A stretch of 64,000 nucleotides of DNA from Halovivax ruber XH-70 (GCF_000328525.1 NC_019964.1:2356001-2420000); one strand, 5' to 3'. Counted from the stretch's first letter, positions 36,198-43,894 are shown. Notes: generated by a model not told the origin, from the sequence alone. Program-made: numbers and translations.

Positions 36198-36779
36198 GTG
36201 ACCGAACAGGGCGAAGCGCCGCCTGCAGGCCAGGGGTCGCCCCCCGGCGAGAACGACGTGGCGACCGGTGACGAGAGCCCGCGGATCGAGGTGTACCCCG
36301 GCAAGGAGGTCGTGGTCGACTTCGATCCGGGGCTCACGTTCGAGTGCGTTTCCGAGTGCACCTGGTGCTGTCAGCACGGCGTCTTGCTCTACGGGAAAGA
36401 CCTGATCGAACTGGCCAGTCGAGCGAACCTCTCCGAGACGACGACGGACTTCCGCGGCGAGAAGTTCGTCACCCGCGAGCCCAAAGACCGCGAGGAGCAC
36501 GTCGCCGACGACGGCCAGGCATGTGCCTTCCTCGGGGACGATGGGCTCTGTCAGCTCCACCTGGAAGACGAACACGACTGGAAACCGACGCGGTGTTCGG
36601 TCTTCCCGCTCGCAGTCAGTCGGGAGGCAGACGGCCTCCACGTCGGGATTCGCGAGTCGGCCCACGACCACTGCGAGGGGCTCGGCGTCTCCGACCGCCG
36701 CGTGATCGACGAACTCCAGGCCTTCCTCCCCGAGTTGCTCTGGGAGCTGGAGAACCCCGACTCCGAGCGCGTCCTGTAG
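36198..36779 (+). CDS. YkgJ family cysteine cluster protein
   Basis: A 193-residue protein with the conserved Cys spacing of the YkgJ/CxxCxxCC group: 'FECVSECTWCCQHGVLLYGK', 'GQACAFLGDDGLCQLHLED', then 'PTRCSVFPLAVSREADG' and 'HDHCEG'. The cysteines probably bind zinc or an iron-sulfur cluster. It starts with GTG at 36198, followed by an acidic tail of ~45 residues. The physiological role of the family is not established. Confidence 0.82.
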   Translation: MTEQGEAPPAGQGSPPGENDVATGDESPRIEVYPGKEVVVDFDPGLTFECVSECTWCCQHGVLLYGKDLIELASRANLSETTTDFRGEKFVTREPKDREEHVADDGQACAFLGDDGLCQLHLEDEHDWKPTRCSVFPLAVSREADGLHVGIRESAHDHCEGLGVSDRRVIDELQAFLPELLWELENPDSERVL

Positions 36780-36906
36780 GCGGTGACGATCGGACGAGCG
36801 GGCGGTTCTCGCGTGGCGACTACCACGACGGATCGTGTGTTTCGCCGATGAACAGTCGCTGCAACCGTGGATAACACCTTAGACCGCCCGTGGTATACCG
36901 GCTCAC

Positions 36907-37077
36907 ATGGGCCAGACACAGGCACCACCGAAGCGGTCGCGCTGTCTGAACTGTGGGTTCAGCGCCCCGGATGGAGACGACGCGTGGGAGCGAGTCGACG
37001 TCCCCGGTCTCGGACGGATGAGTCAGTGTCCGGAGTGTACGAGTACGAACCTCATCACCGGCATCTCGATCAACTAG
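36907..37077 (+). CDS. 56-residue zinc-ribbon microprotein
   Basis: The peptide begins MGQTQAPPKRSRCLNCGFSA and has two C-x-x-C knuckles, 'CLNCG' (13-16) and 'CPECT' (41-44), with 'GDDAWERVDVPGLGRMSQ' between. It ends TNLITGISIN. Four zinc-ligand cysteines in 56 residues and clean codon bias support a real gene of the haloarchaeal small zinc-finger class. Several such proteins have been found by proteomics in Haloferax and Halobacterium; I cannot link this one to a named member. Confidence 0.75.
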   Translation: MGQTQAPPKRSRCLNCGFSAPDGDDAWERVDVPGLGRMSQCPECTSTNLITGISIN

Positions 37078-37210
37078 GCGCCTCTCCGAGACGAGAGATT
37101 GACTCCCGACGAGTGAGGGAAAATCGGCTCCCGGCGAGTGAAGTCAGAAAGGGGCTCCCAGGGAGTGACTCGGGAGACAGACTCTTTGGCGTCCCGGCCC
37201 AAGCCACGGT

Positions 37211-37615
37211 ATGAGCCAGGACGTAACGGACCTCCCCGAAACTGACGAGGAGTGGCGCGAACAGCTCTCCGACGAGGAGTACGAGATCCTCCGCGAGGCC
37301 GGAACCGAGGCGCCGTTCAGCGGCGAGTACGTCGACCACGACGGTGACGGCACGTTCGCCTGCGCCGGCTGCGGCGAGACGCTCTTCGACGCGACGACGA
37401 AGTTCGATCACGGCTGTGGCTGGCCGAGTTTCTACGACGCACCCGAGGACAAGATCGAGACGCGCCTCGACACCAGCCACGGCATGCGCCGCACGGAGGT
37501 GCTGTGTGCGAACTGCGGCGGCCACCTCGGACACGTGTTCGAAGACGGCCCGGAGCCGACGGGACAGCGCTTCTGTATCAACTCGGTCGCGCTGGACTAC
37601 GAAGACGAAGACTGA
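37211..37615 (+). CDS. msrB: Peptide-methionine (R)-S-oxide reductase
   Basis: A 134-residue enzyme repairing methionine-R-sulfoxide in proteins. Zinc knuckles are '[12 protein letters not shown]' and '[18 protein letters not shown]', and the active-site Cys lies in '[15 protein letters not shown]'. '[17 protein letters not shown]' is the family hallmark. A resolving Cys in the usual central position is hard to assign because Cys64 in 'HGCGWPS' is the conserved one. Length is standard for a single-domain MsrB. Confidence 0.94.
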   Translation: MSQDVTDLPETDEEWREQLSDEEYEILREAGTEAPFSGEYVDHDGDGTFACAGCGETLFDATTKFDHGCGWPSFYDAPEDKIETRLDTSHGMRRTEVLCANCGGHLGHVFEDGPEPTGQRFCINSVALDYEDED

Positions 37616-37724
37616 CCGATCGACAGGAGTTTTCGCGTCACCGCCGGCATTCGACAGCGCCAGCAGTCGGTTTGAACCGGGCTGCGAGTCGCCGTCGTCA
37701 CCACGGCAGCCAATCGCCGACCAT

Positions 37725-38780
37725 TTATCGATCGGCCAGGGTCCGGTAGCGCGGGACGCCCGACATGTCGGGACGATCCTGCGCCGGCATCGTCGAGTAC
37801 GTCGCGCGACCGAGCCCGCTCACCGACTGGCGGGTCCGGCCCGACGCTCCGCCACCGATCGACCGATCGCCGAGCGAACGTCCGTCGTCACCCATCCCGA
37901 GGAGACCCTCGTCTTCGTCGGTGTCGTCCGCAGTGGTACCGCCTTCGTCGCCCTCGCCATCGTGGTCCGCACCGTTCTCGTCACCGGCGCCCATCGACAC
38001 GTCGCTCAGGCGGGACCCAGCTTCGTCGACGAGACTCGCCGCCGTGTCCGCGAGTCCGCCGTCACCGCCCGACTCATCCACGTCACTCGCCTCGTCGCCT
38101 GACTCGCCGGCGTCACCCGTCTCGTCGTCGCTCTCCTCGGTATCGCTCCCCTCGCCGCTTGGCTCTCCGCCACCACCGATGCCGAGCACGTCGTCGAGAT
38201 CGGTTCGCACGTCGTCGAGCGCCTCCCTGAGGACGGCGGAAATCTCGTCGCCGTCAGCATCGTCCCCGGCGTCCGGCGTGGTCGGCGATTCCGTCGGATC
38301 CGATGGGGTTTCTGCGTCGGTGCGGTCTTCGTCTGTCGCCGTTTCGTCGGTCGTCGTTTCGCTGGCCGATTCGTCCAGCAGAAGGGGTGCCAGTGTCGTC
38401 ATCGCGTCTCGTTCCCCCTCGTCGAACGAGGGCTCGGCGTCTTCGTCGCCGGCCAGTCGTGAAAGCGTCAGTATCGCCCGGAGCGATGCCACGTCGTCCG
38501 GATCGCCGGCGAGGATCGCCGCCGGGATCGAGTCGGCGCCGTCCGGGCGATCGATATCGAGCGCCGCCAGGAGCACCGCCGGCTCGGTGTCTTCGAGCAG
38601 GGCGACCGCGTCCGATCCGAGCGCTCGAAGCGTGGTCCGCCCGGAGGCGGACATGACATCGGCCGGGTCGGGCTCGTCGCTTTCCCTGACCTCGTCCGGA
38701 AGCGCGGCCCTCGCCTCGTCGAGGAGCTTTCGTACCCGTTCGGCGACGTCGTCGATCGTGGACTGTGATGCGGTCGACAT
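37725..38780 (-). CDS. Acidic cluster protein D: helical N-domain, acidic linker, conserved-looking C-tail
   Basis: About 351 residues (358 if the in-frame ATG at 38801 is used). The N-terminal ~115 residues look alpha-helical and folded ('STIDDVAERVRKLLDEARAA', 'GRTTLRALGSDAVALLEDTE', 'AILTLSRLAGDEDAE'). Then come ~190 residues of Asp/Glu/Ser/Gly low complexity. The last ~35 residues turn basic and aromatic, with 'GLGRATYSTMPAQDRPDMSG' and 'VPRYRTLADR'. This tail could bind the partners or the product. It is the last gene of a four-gene minus-strand cluster and starts 18 bases after gene C's stop codon if the ATG at 38780 is used. Function unknown. Confidence 0.75.
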   Translation of the reverse strand: MSTASQSTIDDVAERVRKLLDEARAALPDEVRESDEPDPADVMSASGRTTLRALGSDAVALLEDTEPAVLLAALDIDRPDGADSIPAAILAGDPDDVASLRAILTLSRLAGDEDAEPSFDEGERDAMTTLAPLLLDESASETTTDETATDEDRTDAETPSDPTESPTTPDAGDDADGDEISAVLREALDDVRTDLDDVLGIGGGGEPSGEGSDTEESDDETGDAGESGDEASDVDESGGDGGLADTAASLVDEAGSRLSDVSMGAGDENGADHDGEGDEGGTTADDTDEDEGLLGMGDDGRSLGDRSIGGGASGRTRQSVSGLGRATYSTMPAQDRPDMSGVPRYRTLADR

Positions 38781-38797
38781 TGTCGCGTTCTGGTTCG

Positions 38798-39502
38798 TCA
38801 CTCCGATTCGTCGCCGTCGGTGACGGCGTCGACGATTCGACCGACCATCTCCTCGTGCGTGATGTTCGCGGTCACGCCGACGTCCTTCGCGATCGACTGG
38901 AGATCGCGGTAGGAGATAGACTGGAGGTAGGCTTCGAGGGTCTCTGTCTTGAGCGAGTCGAGGTCGTCGGCGTCGATCGACTCGGCGTCGGGTACCGACA
39001 CCTCGGACGCGTCGGCATCCTCCCCCGGCGCCGATTCGGATTCCGCGTCGTCCCCTGACGCCGGTTCGTCGTCCACGTCCTCGGGTTCGTCGCCGTCGGC
39101 CACATCGGCGTCCCCGCTCTCGCCACCGATGGCGTCGGTGATGGTCGAGCCGAGCCCGGCATCCCGCGCGGCGTCGACGACCGTGGCGAGTGCCGACCCG
39201 CGGTCTCGCGACTCGGAGAGGGCGTCCGACAGGCCGTCGCGGACCGCCGTCGCGAGATCGGCGAGAATGTCCCGCGGATCGGCCGACTCGTCGATGGTGT
39301 CGAGCGCCTCCTGGACGCGCCGGCCGATGGCCGCGCCGACCCGTCTACCGGCCGCCTCGCCGAGCCGGGCGCCGACCGCTCGCCCCACCTCCGCGGAGTC
39401 GACCTGCTCGCCCAGCGACTCGCCGCCGACGAGTCCGTCGATGTCGAGCTGGTTCGTCGCCTCCTCGACCACGACCTCCGTCATGGAATCGGTGTCACTC
39501 AT
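38798..39502 (-). CDS. Acidic cluster protein C: glycine-zipper-like domain plus SAP/Rho-N-like C-terminus
   Basis: A 234-residue acidic protein. Residues ~20-70 contain 'QLDIDGLVGGESLGEQVDSA' and 'VGARLGEAAGRRVGAAIGRR', a G-x3-G type zipper shared with protein B. Residues ~70-125 are helical ('DPRDILADLATAVRDGLSDA'). A ~45-residue acidic linker follows. The C-terminal ~50 residues ('SLKTETLEAYLQSISYRDLQ', then 'SIAKDVGVTANITHEEMVGR') resemble the helix-extended-helix pattern of SAP or Rho-N domains. Its ATG at 39502 is 24 bases after the B stop. Function unknown. Confidence 0.75.
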   Translation of the reverse strand: MSDTDSMTEVVVEEATNQLDIDGLVGGESLGEQVDSAEVGRAVGARLGEAAGRRVGAAIGRRVQEALDTIDESADPRDILADLATAVRDGLSDALSESRDRGSALATVVDAARDAGLGSTITDAIGGESGDADVADGDEPEDVDDEPASGDDAESESAPGEDADASEVSVPDAESIDADDLDSLKTETLEAYLQSISYRDLQSIAKDVGVTANITHEEMVGRIVDAVTDGDESE

Positions 39503-39526
39503 TGGAACCAGCGCTCGTTGCGACCG

Positions 39527-40006
39527 TCACGATTCGGCACTCGCGGCCTCCTCGGTCGATTCGTCGGAATCGGCTGCGGACTCCGACGCGGCGTCGTCGG
39601 TACTGTCCGAGTCGTCGGCAGCGTCCGCCGGTTCGTCGTCCGCCGAGTCGGTATCGCTCTCGTCCGCCGATTCGGAGTCGGCCTCGTCCGAGTCAGCTTC
39701 GCCGTCGCTTGCCTCCTCGGTGCTGTCCTCATCTCCGGCCGAGTCGGTGTCGTCCTCACCCTCGGCTTCCGTCCCGTCGCCGCCTGTGAGGAGGTCGTCG
39801 ACGACGAACGAGCCGATCGTCTGGCCAAGTATCGCCCCGATCCTGCGACCGGCCATCGCCCCGATCGCTCCGCCGAGGGCCTGTCCAAGAGGTTCGTCTC
39901 CGTCCAGCGAATCCTCCCACTGCGTGCCCTCGAGTAACTCCTCGATGTCGATGCTCCCCGTGATCTCGCCGTAATCGACCCGGTCGGTCAGGCTTCCGTC
40001 GCTCAT
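39527..40006 (-). CDS. Acidic cluster protein B: short glycine-zipper-like domain with acidic tail
   Basis: A 159-residue protein. The N-terminal ~75 residues are ordered: 'EITGSIDIEELLEGTQWEDS' and then 'LGQALGGAIGAMAGRRIGAI' with continued G-x3-G spacing to 'LGQTIGSFVVDDLLTGG'. The rest (~85 residues) is almost pure Asp/Glu/Ser/Ala/Thr. The zipper could pack against membrane or self-assemble; it is not long enough for certainty. The ATG overlaps the gene A stop by four bases. Paralogous to protein C in residues 15-70. Function unknown. Confidence 0.75.
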   Translation of the reverse strand: MSDGSLTDRVDYGEITGSIDIEELLEGTQWEDSLDGDEPLGQALGGAIGAMAGRRIGAILGQTIGSFVVDDLLTGGDGTEAEGEDDTDSAGDEDSTEEASDGEADSDEADSESADESDTDSADDEPADAADDSDSTDDAASESAADSDESTEEAASAES

Positions 40007-41331
40007 TGGGTTCCTCCGAAGTCGTCCGTTTCGTCGTCTTGTTGTCGTGCAGGCGATTGCAGCGTGGTCGGTCGTCCGTGGGCGGTCGTCTCAGCCTCAT
40101 CGATCGTCGCATCGCCGTCAGTCGTCCCACCACCGTCGGTCGGTGCATCACCCTCTGCCGTCCCGTTCGCCTCGGGAACCCAGCCGCCGTCGGCGGCCGC
40201 GGGTTCCGCTTCCTCGCCCTCGCTACCAGAGTCGCCGCCCCCGTCGCCCGTTCGCTGATCGACAGCTGCGACGAGGCGCTTCAGTCCGGTCTTGAGTGCC
40301 CACGAGAGTGCCTTCTCGACAGGGATCGAGGGCAGCAGACTCCCCACGGCAGACCGCAGTCGCGAGCCGATCGACCGAAGGAATCCGCCCTCGGACTCGT
40401 TTCCGTCCCCCTCGGCTTCCCCGGACTCCTCCCCGTCTCCCTCGGATTCGTCACCCGCATCTTCGGATTCTTGCTCGTCAGACGATTGCTCCGCGGAATC
40501 GTCTTCCGAGTCCGAGTCGGGTGCCGATTCACTCTCCTCGGACTCGTCGCCCTCGTCGTCTCCGGACCCGTCCTGACCGCCGACGAACGGAATCAGACCG
40601 ACGAGGCGTTTCTTCAGGCCGCCCAGTATCGAACTCGGCCTCAGTTTCCCCAGGGCGCTGCGAATCCCGGACAGCAGTCCGCCACCACCGCCGACCCCGT
40701 CCAGGAGACCGGCGACCTGCGAGAGGAGGTTGCCGAGCAGTCGCTGTTCACCTGGAACGGCGGAGATGTCGAGGTCGAGCTCGGGCAGGTGAATCTCGAG
40801 TCCGAGCAGGTTGACGTGGAGTCCTTCGAGCAGGACGTGGAGAACCGTCGCCGACCCCTCGGGTTCGTCACCCGCTTCCCTGATCGTGACCTCCTCGGCC
40901 GATTCGATCTCGACCGCCTCCATCTCGCCCGACTCGTCGCCCGCCCCAGACGACTCGGATTCCTCGTCCGTCGTCGACGACTCGGCGTTCTCACCGGTTG
41001 CTTCGGACTCGCTGTCCGCCGATGACTCGTCCGATCCCGCTTCGTCGGTCTCGGACTCCTGTTCACCCTCGCTCGATTCCTGCTCGCCGCTCCCTTCCTG
41101 CTCCTCGGCACTCCCCTCCGGTCCCTCGCCGCGCTCTTCTTGCTCCGCGCCGCCCGCCTGCTCGTCGTTCGCTTCCTCCTCGCTGGTGCTGTCTCCCTGC
41201 TCGCGTGCTGCGCTCGACGCGACGGCAAGCGCCGAGCGTTTCTCGCCGGACTCCGCCGCTCCGGCTTCGGCGGATTCCGTGTCCTGTGTTGCACCGGTCG
41301 ACTCCTGTTTCGCGTCAGATGACGGGGGCAT
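40003..41331 (-). CDS. Acidic cluster protein A: two hydrophobic segments in acidic low-complexity
   Basis: A 442-residue protein. Residues 1-160 are acidic and disordered (Glu, Ser, Asp, Gly, Ala). Residues ~163-213 hold a compact hydrophobic domain, 'LHVNLLGLEIHLPELDLDIS' and 'AVPGEQRLLGNLLSQVAGLL', of a kind I have seen in many haloarchaeal and bacterial proteins of unknown function. A basic amphipathic stretch to ~251 follows ('RPSSILGGLKKRLVGLIPFV'), then acidic sequence. A second amphipathic block has 'FLRSIGSRLRSAVGSLLPSI' and 'KALSWALKTGLKRLVAAVDQ'. The ATG at 41331 was chosen because upstream codon bias in this frame is poor. First gene of the four-gene cluster. Function unknown. Confidence 0.72.
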   Translation of the reverse strand: MPPSSDAKQESTGATQDTESAEAGAAESGEKRSALAVASSAAREQGDSTSEEEANDEQAGGAEQEERGEGPEGSAEEQEGSGEQESSEGEQESETDEAGSDESSADSESEATGENAESSTTDEESESSGAGDESGEMEAVEIESAEEVTIREAGDEPEGSATVLHVLLEGLHVNLLGLEIHLPELDLDISAVPGEQRLLGNLLSQVAGLLDGVGGGGGLLSGIRSALGKLRPSSILGGLKKRLVGLIPFVGGQDGSGDDEGDESEESESAPDSDSEDDSAEQSSDEQESEDAGDESEGDGEESGEAEGDGNESEGGFLRSIGSRLRSAVGSLLPSIPVEKALSWALKTGLKRLVAAVDQRTGDGGGDSGSEGEEAEPAAADGGWVPEANGTAEGDAPTDGGGTTDGDATIDEAETTAHGRPTTLQSPARQQDDETDDFGGTQ

Positions 41332-41506
41332 GCTCGAACCAGTAACAGTAAGACCAGCAGGTGGCCAGGTTCTTGGCCTTGCACGTGCTACTTTCGGGGT
41401 CCTGCCCGATTGCGAGACCGGCGATCGTGGCGACATCGATCGTTGGGGAAGTCGGGACCCTGTGGCGTTGACAGCCACCTGGGTTGGGAATAGAAAAACG
41501 GAACAC
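41315..41506 (-). CDS. Cys-containing small ORF before the acidic cluster
   Basis: A possible 63-residue protein starting with GTG at 41506 and ending 17 bases inside the gene A start. The last ~43 residues ('TIDVATIAGLAIGQDPES', then 'STCKAKNLATCWSYCYWF' and EHAPVI) show good third-position G/C bias, better than the competing frame that extends gene A. The Cys pattern is C-x7-C-x3-C with several aromatic residues. A TATA element at 41529-41535 would place transcription start close to 41506. Shorter starts are possible. No family is recognised. Confidence 0.4.
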   Translation of the reverse strand: MFRFSIPNPGGCQRHRVPTSPTIDVATIAGLAIGQDPESSTCKAKNLATCWSYCYWFEHAPVI

Positions 41507-41528
41507 GGCATCCGATCATAGATTCGAG

Positions 41529-41535
41529 TATATTT
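41529..41535 (-). promoter_or_regulatory. TATA-like element of the acidic cluster
   Basis: The minus strand reads AAATATA in an AT-rich context. A start about 25 bases downstream would fall near 41506, at the small Cys ORF and about 175 bases before gene A. Confidence 0.45.
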
Positions 41536-41596
41536 CCCACCAATAGTTTTAGAAATCCTCGATAAGGTATGTTCGTCCCCGGGACCGAGCGATCAC

Positions 41597-42655
41597 ATGA
41601 GCCGTCGCGCACTGTTGATCCTCGTCGTCACGTCGGTCGTCCTCCTCGGCGGCTGCCTCGAAGCACTCCCCAGCGAATATTCCGCCGACGGCTCAGCCGA
41701 ACCGTCCGTCGTCGACGAACTCGAGGGTGACGACGTCCTCGAAATCCACCACCTCGATGTCGGGCAGGGCGACGCGACGGTCGTCCTCGCGCCGAACGGC
41801 GAGACGATGGTGATCGACTCCGGCGACTGGCACGACGATGGCGAGCAGGTGCTCTCGTTCCTCGAGGATCGCGGAATCGACCGAGTCGACCACCTGGTCT
41901 CGACGCACGGCCACTCGGATCACATCGGCGGCCACGCCACCATCATCGAGCACGTCGAGACCAAGGGCGACGGCGTCGGCGCCGTCTACGACTCGGGCGT
42001 CGCCCACACGTCGGAAACCTACGACGGCTACCTCGACGCGATCGAAACACACGACGTGTCGCTCAAACAGGTACAATCGGGCGATACGTTCGACCTCGGT
42101 GCCGTCGAGGCTCGCATCCTGAATCCGCCCGCGGACTCGACGTCCGACGACATCGACGCGAACGGCGTCGTCCTGCGACTCGACCACGGCGACGTCTCCT
42201 ACCTGACGACCGGCGACGCCGGCGCCGACGCCGAATCGCGACTCGCCGAAACCCAGGGGAACGCACTCGACGTGGACATCTACCAGGCGGGCCACCACGG
42301 CTCGTCGACGAGTTCGACCCCGGCCTTCCTCGACGCCGTCGATCCGTCGATGACGGTGATCTCGAGCGCACAGGACAGTCAGTACGGGCACCCACACGAC
42401 GAGGTGCTTCAGTCGTTCGCGGATCGTGACGTCGAGACCTACTGGACGGGCGTCCACGATGACGTCCTCGTTGCGACCGACGGCGAGTCGATCGCCGTCG
42501 ACACGGCGAGCGATGGACCGACGGAGGCCACAGCGCTCCGCGACGAGAAGCCAGCCGACAGCGAGTCGCGCCTCCCACCGCCTGCGACCGTTTCGCCGGG
42601 CGCGCTCGTGGTGGGGATTCTTCCCCTCACAGCACGGACAGTGAGGTACCCATGA
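41597..42655 (+). CDS. MBL-fold hydrolase lipoprotein (ComEC C-terminal-like)
   Basis: A 352-residue exported protein. A Sec-type signal with lipobox (LVVTSVVLLGGC) anchors it at Cys20. The metallo-beta-lactamase core begins 'LEIHHLDVGQGDATVVLAPN', with the metal motif T-H-G-H-S-D-H in 'LVSTHGHSDHIGGHATI' and 'YQAGHHGSSTSSTPAFLDAV'. This is the ComEC/Rec2 C-terminal nuclease-like type. A C-terminal hydrophobic stretch ('GALVVGILPL') follows a Ser/Pro linker. It overlaps the DUF3006 gene by four bases. Its substrate, possibly extracellular nucleic acid, is not shown. Confidence 0.85.
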   Translation: MSRRALLILVVTSVVLLGGCLEALPSEYSADGSAEPSVVDELEGDDVLEIHHLDVGQGDATVVLAPNGETMVIDSGDWHDDGEQVLSFLEDRGIDRVDHLVSTHGHSDHIGGHATIIEHVETKGDGVGAVYDSGVAHTSETYDGYLDAIETHDVSLKQVQSGDTFDLGAVEARILNPPADSTSDDIDANGVVLRLDHGDVSYLTTGDAGADAESRLAETQGNALDVDIYQAGHHGSSTSSTPAFLDAVDPSMTVISSAQDSQYGHPHDEVLQSFADRDVETYWTGVHDDVLVATDGESIAVDTASDGPTEATALRDEKPADSESRLPPPATVSPGALVVGILPLTARTVRYP

Positions 42656-42924
42656 GCGGCGACGAAACCGCCGTCCTCGATCGCATCGTCGACGACGAGA
42701 CGGCCGTCCTCCTGCTCGAAGACGACGGCGAGGTCGTCGACCAGGTGACGCTCCCGGTCGATCGACTTCCGGCGGACGGTCGGACTGACGGGGCCGTGTA
42801 CGACCTCGAAATGGACGACGGCGACGTCGTCAGCCTCTCGTATCGGGCCGACGAAACTGCATCGCGACGGGAATCCGCCCAGAATCGGTTCGATCGCCTC
42901 GCGGAACGCCTCGACGACAAGTGA
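42652..42924 (+). CDS. DUF3006 family protein
   Basis: A 90-residue acidic protein with 'AVLDRIVDDETAVLLLEDDG', 'VTLPVDRLPADGRTDGAVYD' and a charged C-terminal helix, matching DUF3006. Such small proteins are commonly found next to ComEC-like MBL hydrolases in bacteria and archaea, as here (ATGA overlap). Their role is unknown; they may assist or inhibit the partner. Confidence 0.82.
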   Translation: MSGDETAVLDRIVDDETAVLLLEDDGEVVDQVTLPVDRLPADGRTDGAVYDLEMDDGDVVSLSYRADETASRRESAQNRFDRLAERLDDK

Positions 42925-42941
42925 GGGGTCCGGCGGATGGC

Positions 42942-43640
42942 TCACTCCGAGTCCTTCCACTCGCCGTGCTCACCCTCACGAAACTCCTCTTTGGCCTCGC
43001 GTTCTAGCGGCCAGACCGTCAACGCCACCACCACGAGGACGTAGGCGGCCACGATCACGACGACGACGGAACCGGGGACGGTGCCGATCTCGGCGTCGTC
43101 GATACTCGCCCGCGTCGGCGCGAATGCCGTCACGCGGAACACCCAGGCGAAGAGCAACACCCCGAGGAGCGCAGCGTAGATTCGTTTGAGTCTGTTCGCG
43201 ATCGCCTCTCGCAGCGAAATCTTGACCGTCGGACGGCGGTAATCCTCGCTGAGTTCGGCGCGCCAGTCCTGGTGCTCGAGCCCGCGGTCAGGATCGAGCG
43301 CAGGGGCGAACAGATTCTGCTGGAACAGTCGAATTCGCGAGCGATAGACGTCGTAATCGCGATATCTTCGGGCCTCGATGAGGAGGAAGACCGTCGCGAC
43401 GGTGACGCCGACAAGGACGATGTAGTGTGGGTTGTCCGGGCTCGAGAACGCCCACGTGAGGATCGCGGCCATGACCGTCACCGTCCACGTCGTCGTCTGA
43501 TCCAGACGTGATCGCCAGGTCGTCTCCCGGTCGAGTTCGCCCCGGTAGGCGTGTCCCAGAATCGCAGACAGGTACGAGGGATCGTCGTCGATGGCTTTGC
43601 CGACGTGGGCCTCGTCCGGATCGTTTTGGTCGCCACTCAC
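42942..43640 (-). CDS. DUF2270 membrane protein
   Basis: A 232-residue protein. 'YLSAILGHAYRGELDRETTW' and 'RSRLDQTTTWTVTVMAAILT' are the DUF2270 hallmark, and two membrane segments follow ('YIVLVGVTVATVFLLIEARR'). 'SRIRLFQQNLFAPALDP' and a second pair of hydrophobic segments near residues 165-180 and 200-215 complete it. The family is widespread in haloarchaea with no known function. It converges on the DUF3006 gene. Confidence 0.85.
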   Translation of the reverse strand: MSGDQNDPDEAHVGKAIDDDPSYLSAILGHAYRGELDRETTWRSRLDQTTTWTVTVMAAILTWAFSSPDNPHYIVLVGVTVATVFLLIEARRYRDYDVYRSRIRLFQQNLFAPALDPDRGLEHQDWRAELSEDYRRPTVKISLREAIANRLKRIYAALLGVLLFAWVFRVTAFAPTRASIDDAEIGTVPGSVVVVIVAAYVLVVVALTVWPLEREAKEEFREGEHGEWKDSE

Positions 43641-43894
43641 GGGACGTCACCCGCGTTCGATCGTCGCGGCGGGACACGGGGACCTGGCTCGCCCGGGAGA
43701 TCGATACGACACTGGATTCGTGTACGTGATTGTTGCCGCATAGATCGCTCTCGCGTACTACGCGACCGAAACCGAAGAACATCAGCCCAGCGTCTTCCAC
43801 TCACCCGTCACCGATCGAGTCGGCGGAAAGTCGCGTGAGCGACCCGGAACCAACGGCGTTCGGTCAGTTCACTTCGTTCCACTCCCAGCCTCGA

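Noticed and set aside
37725-41535. Gas-vesicle operon as an explanation for the acidic cluster
   Set aside because: The 'IDI-x-x-LLEG' and glycine repeats are faintly reminiscent, but no GvpA-like core, GvpN ATPase or GvpF/L protein is present.
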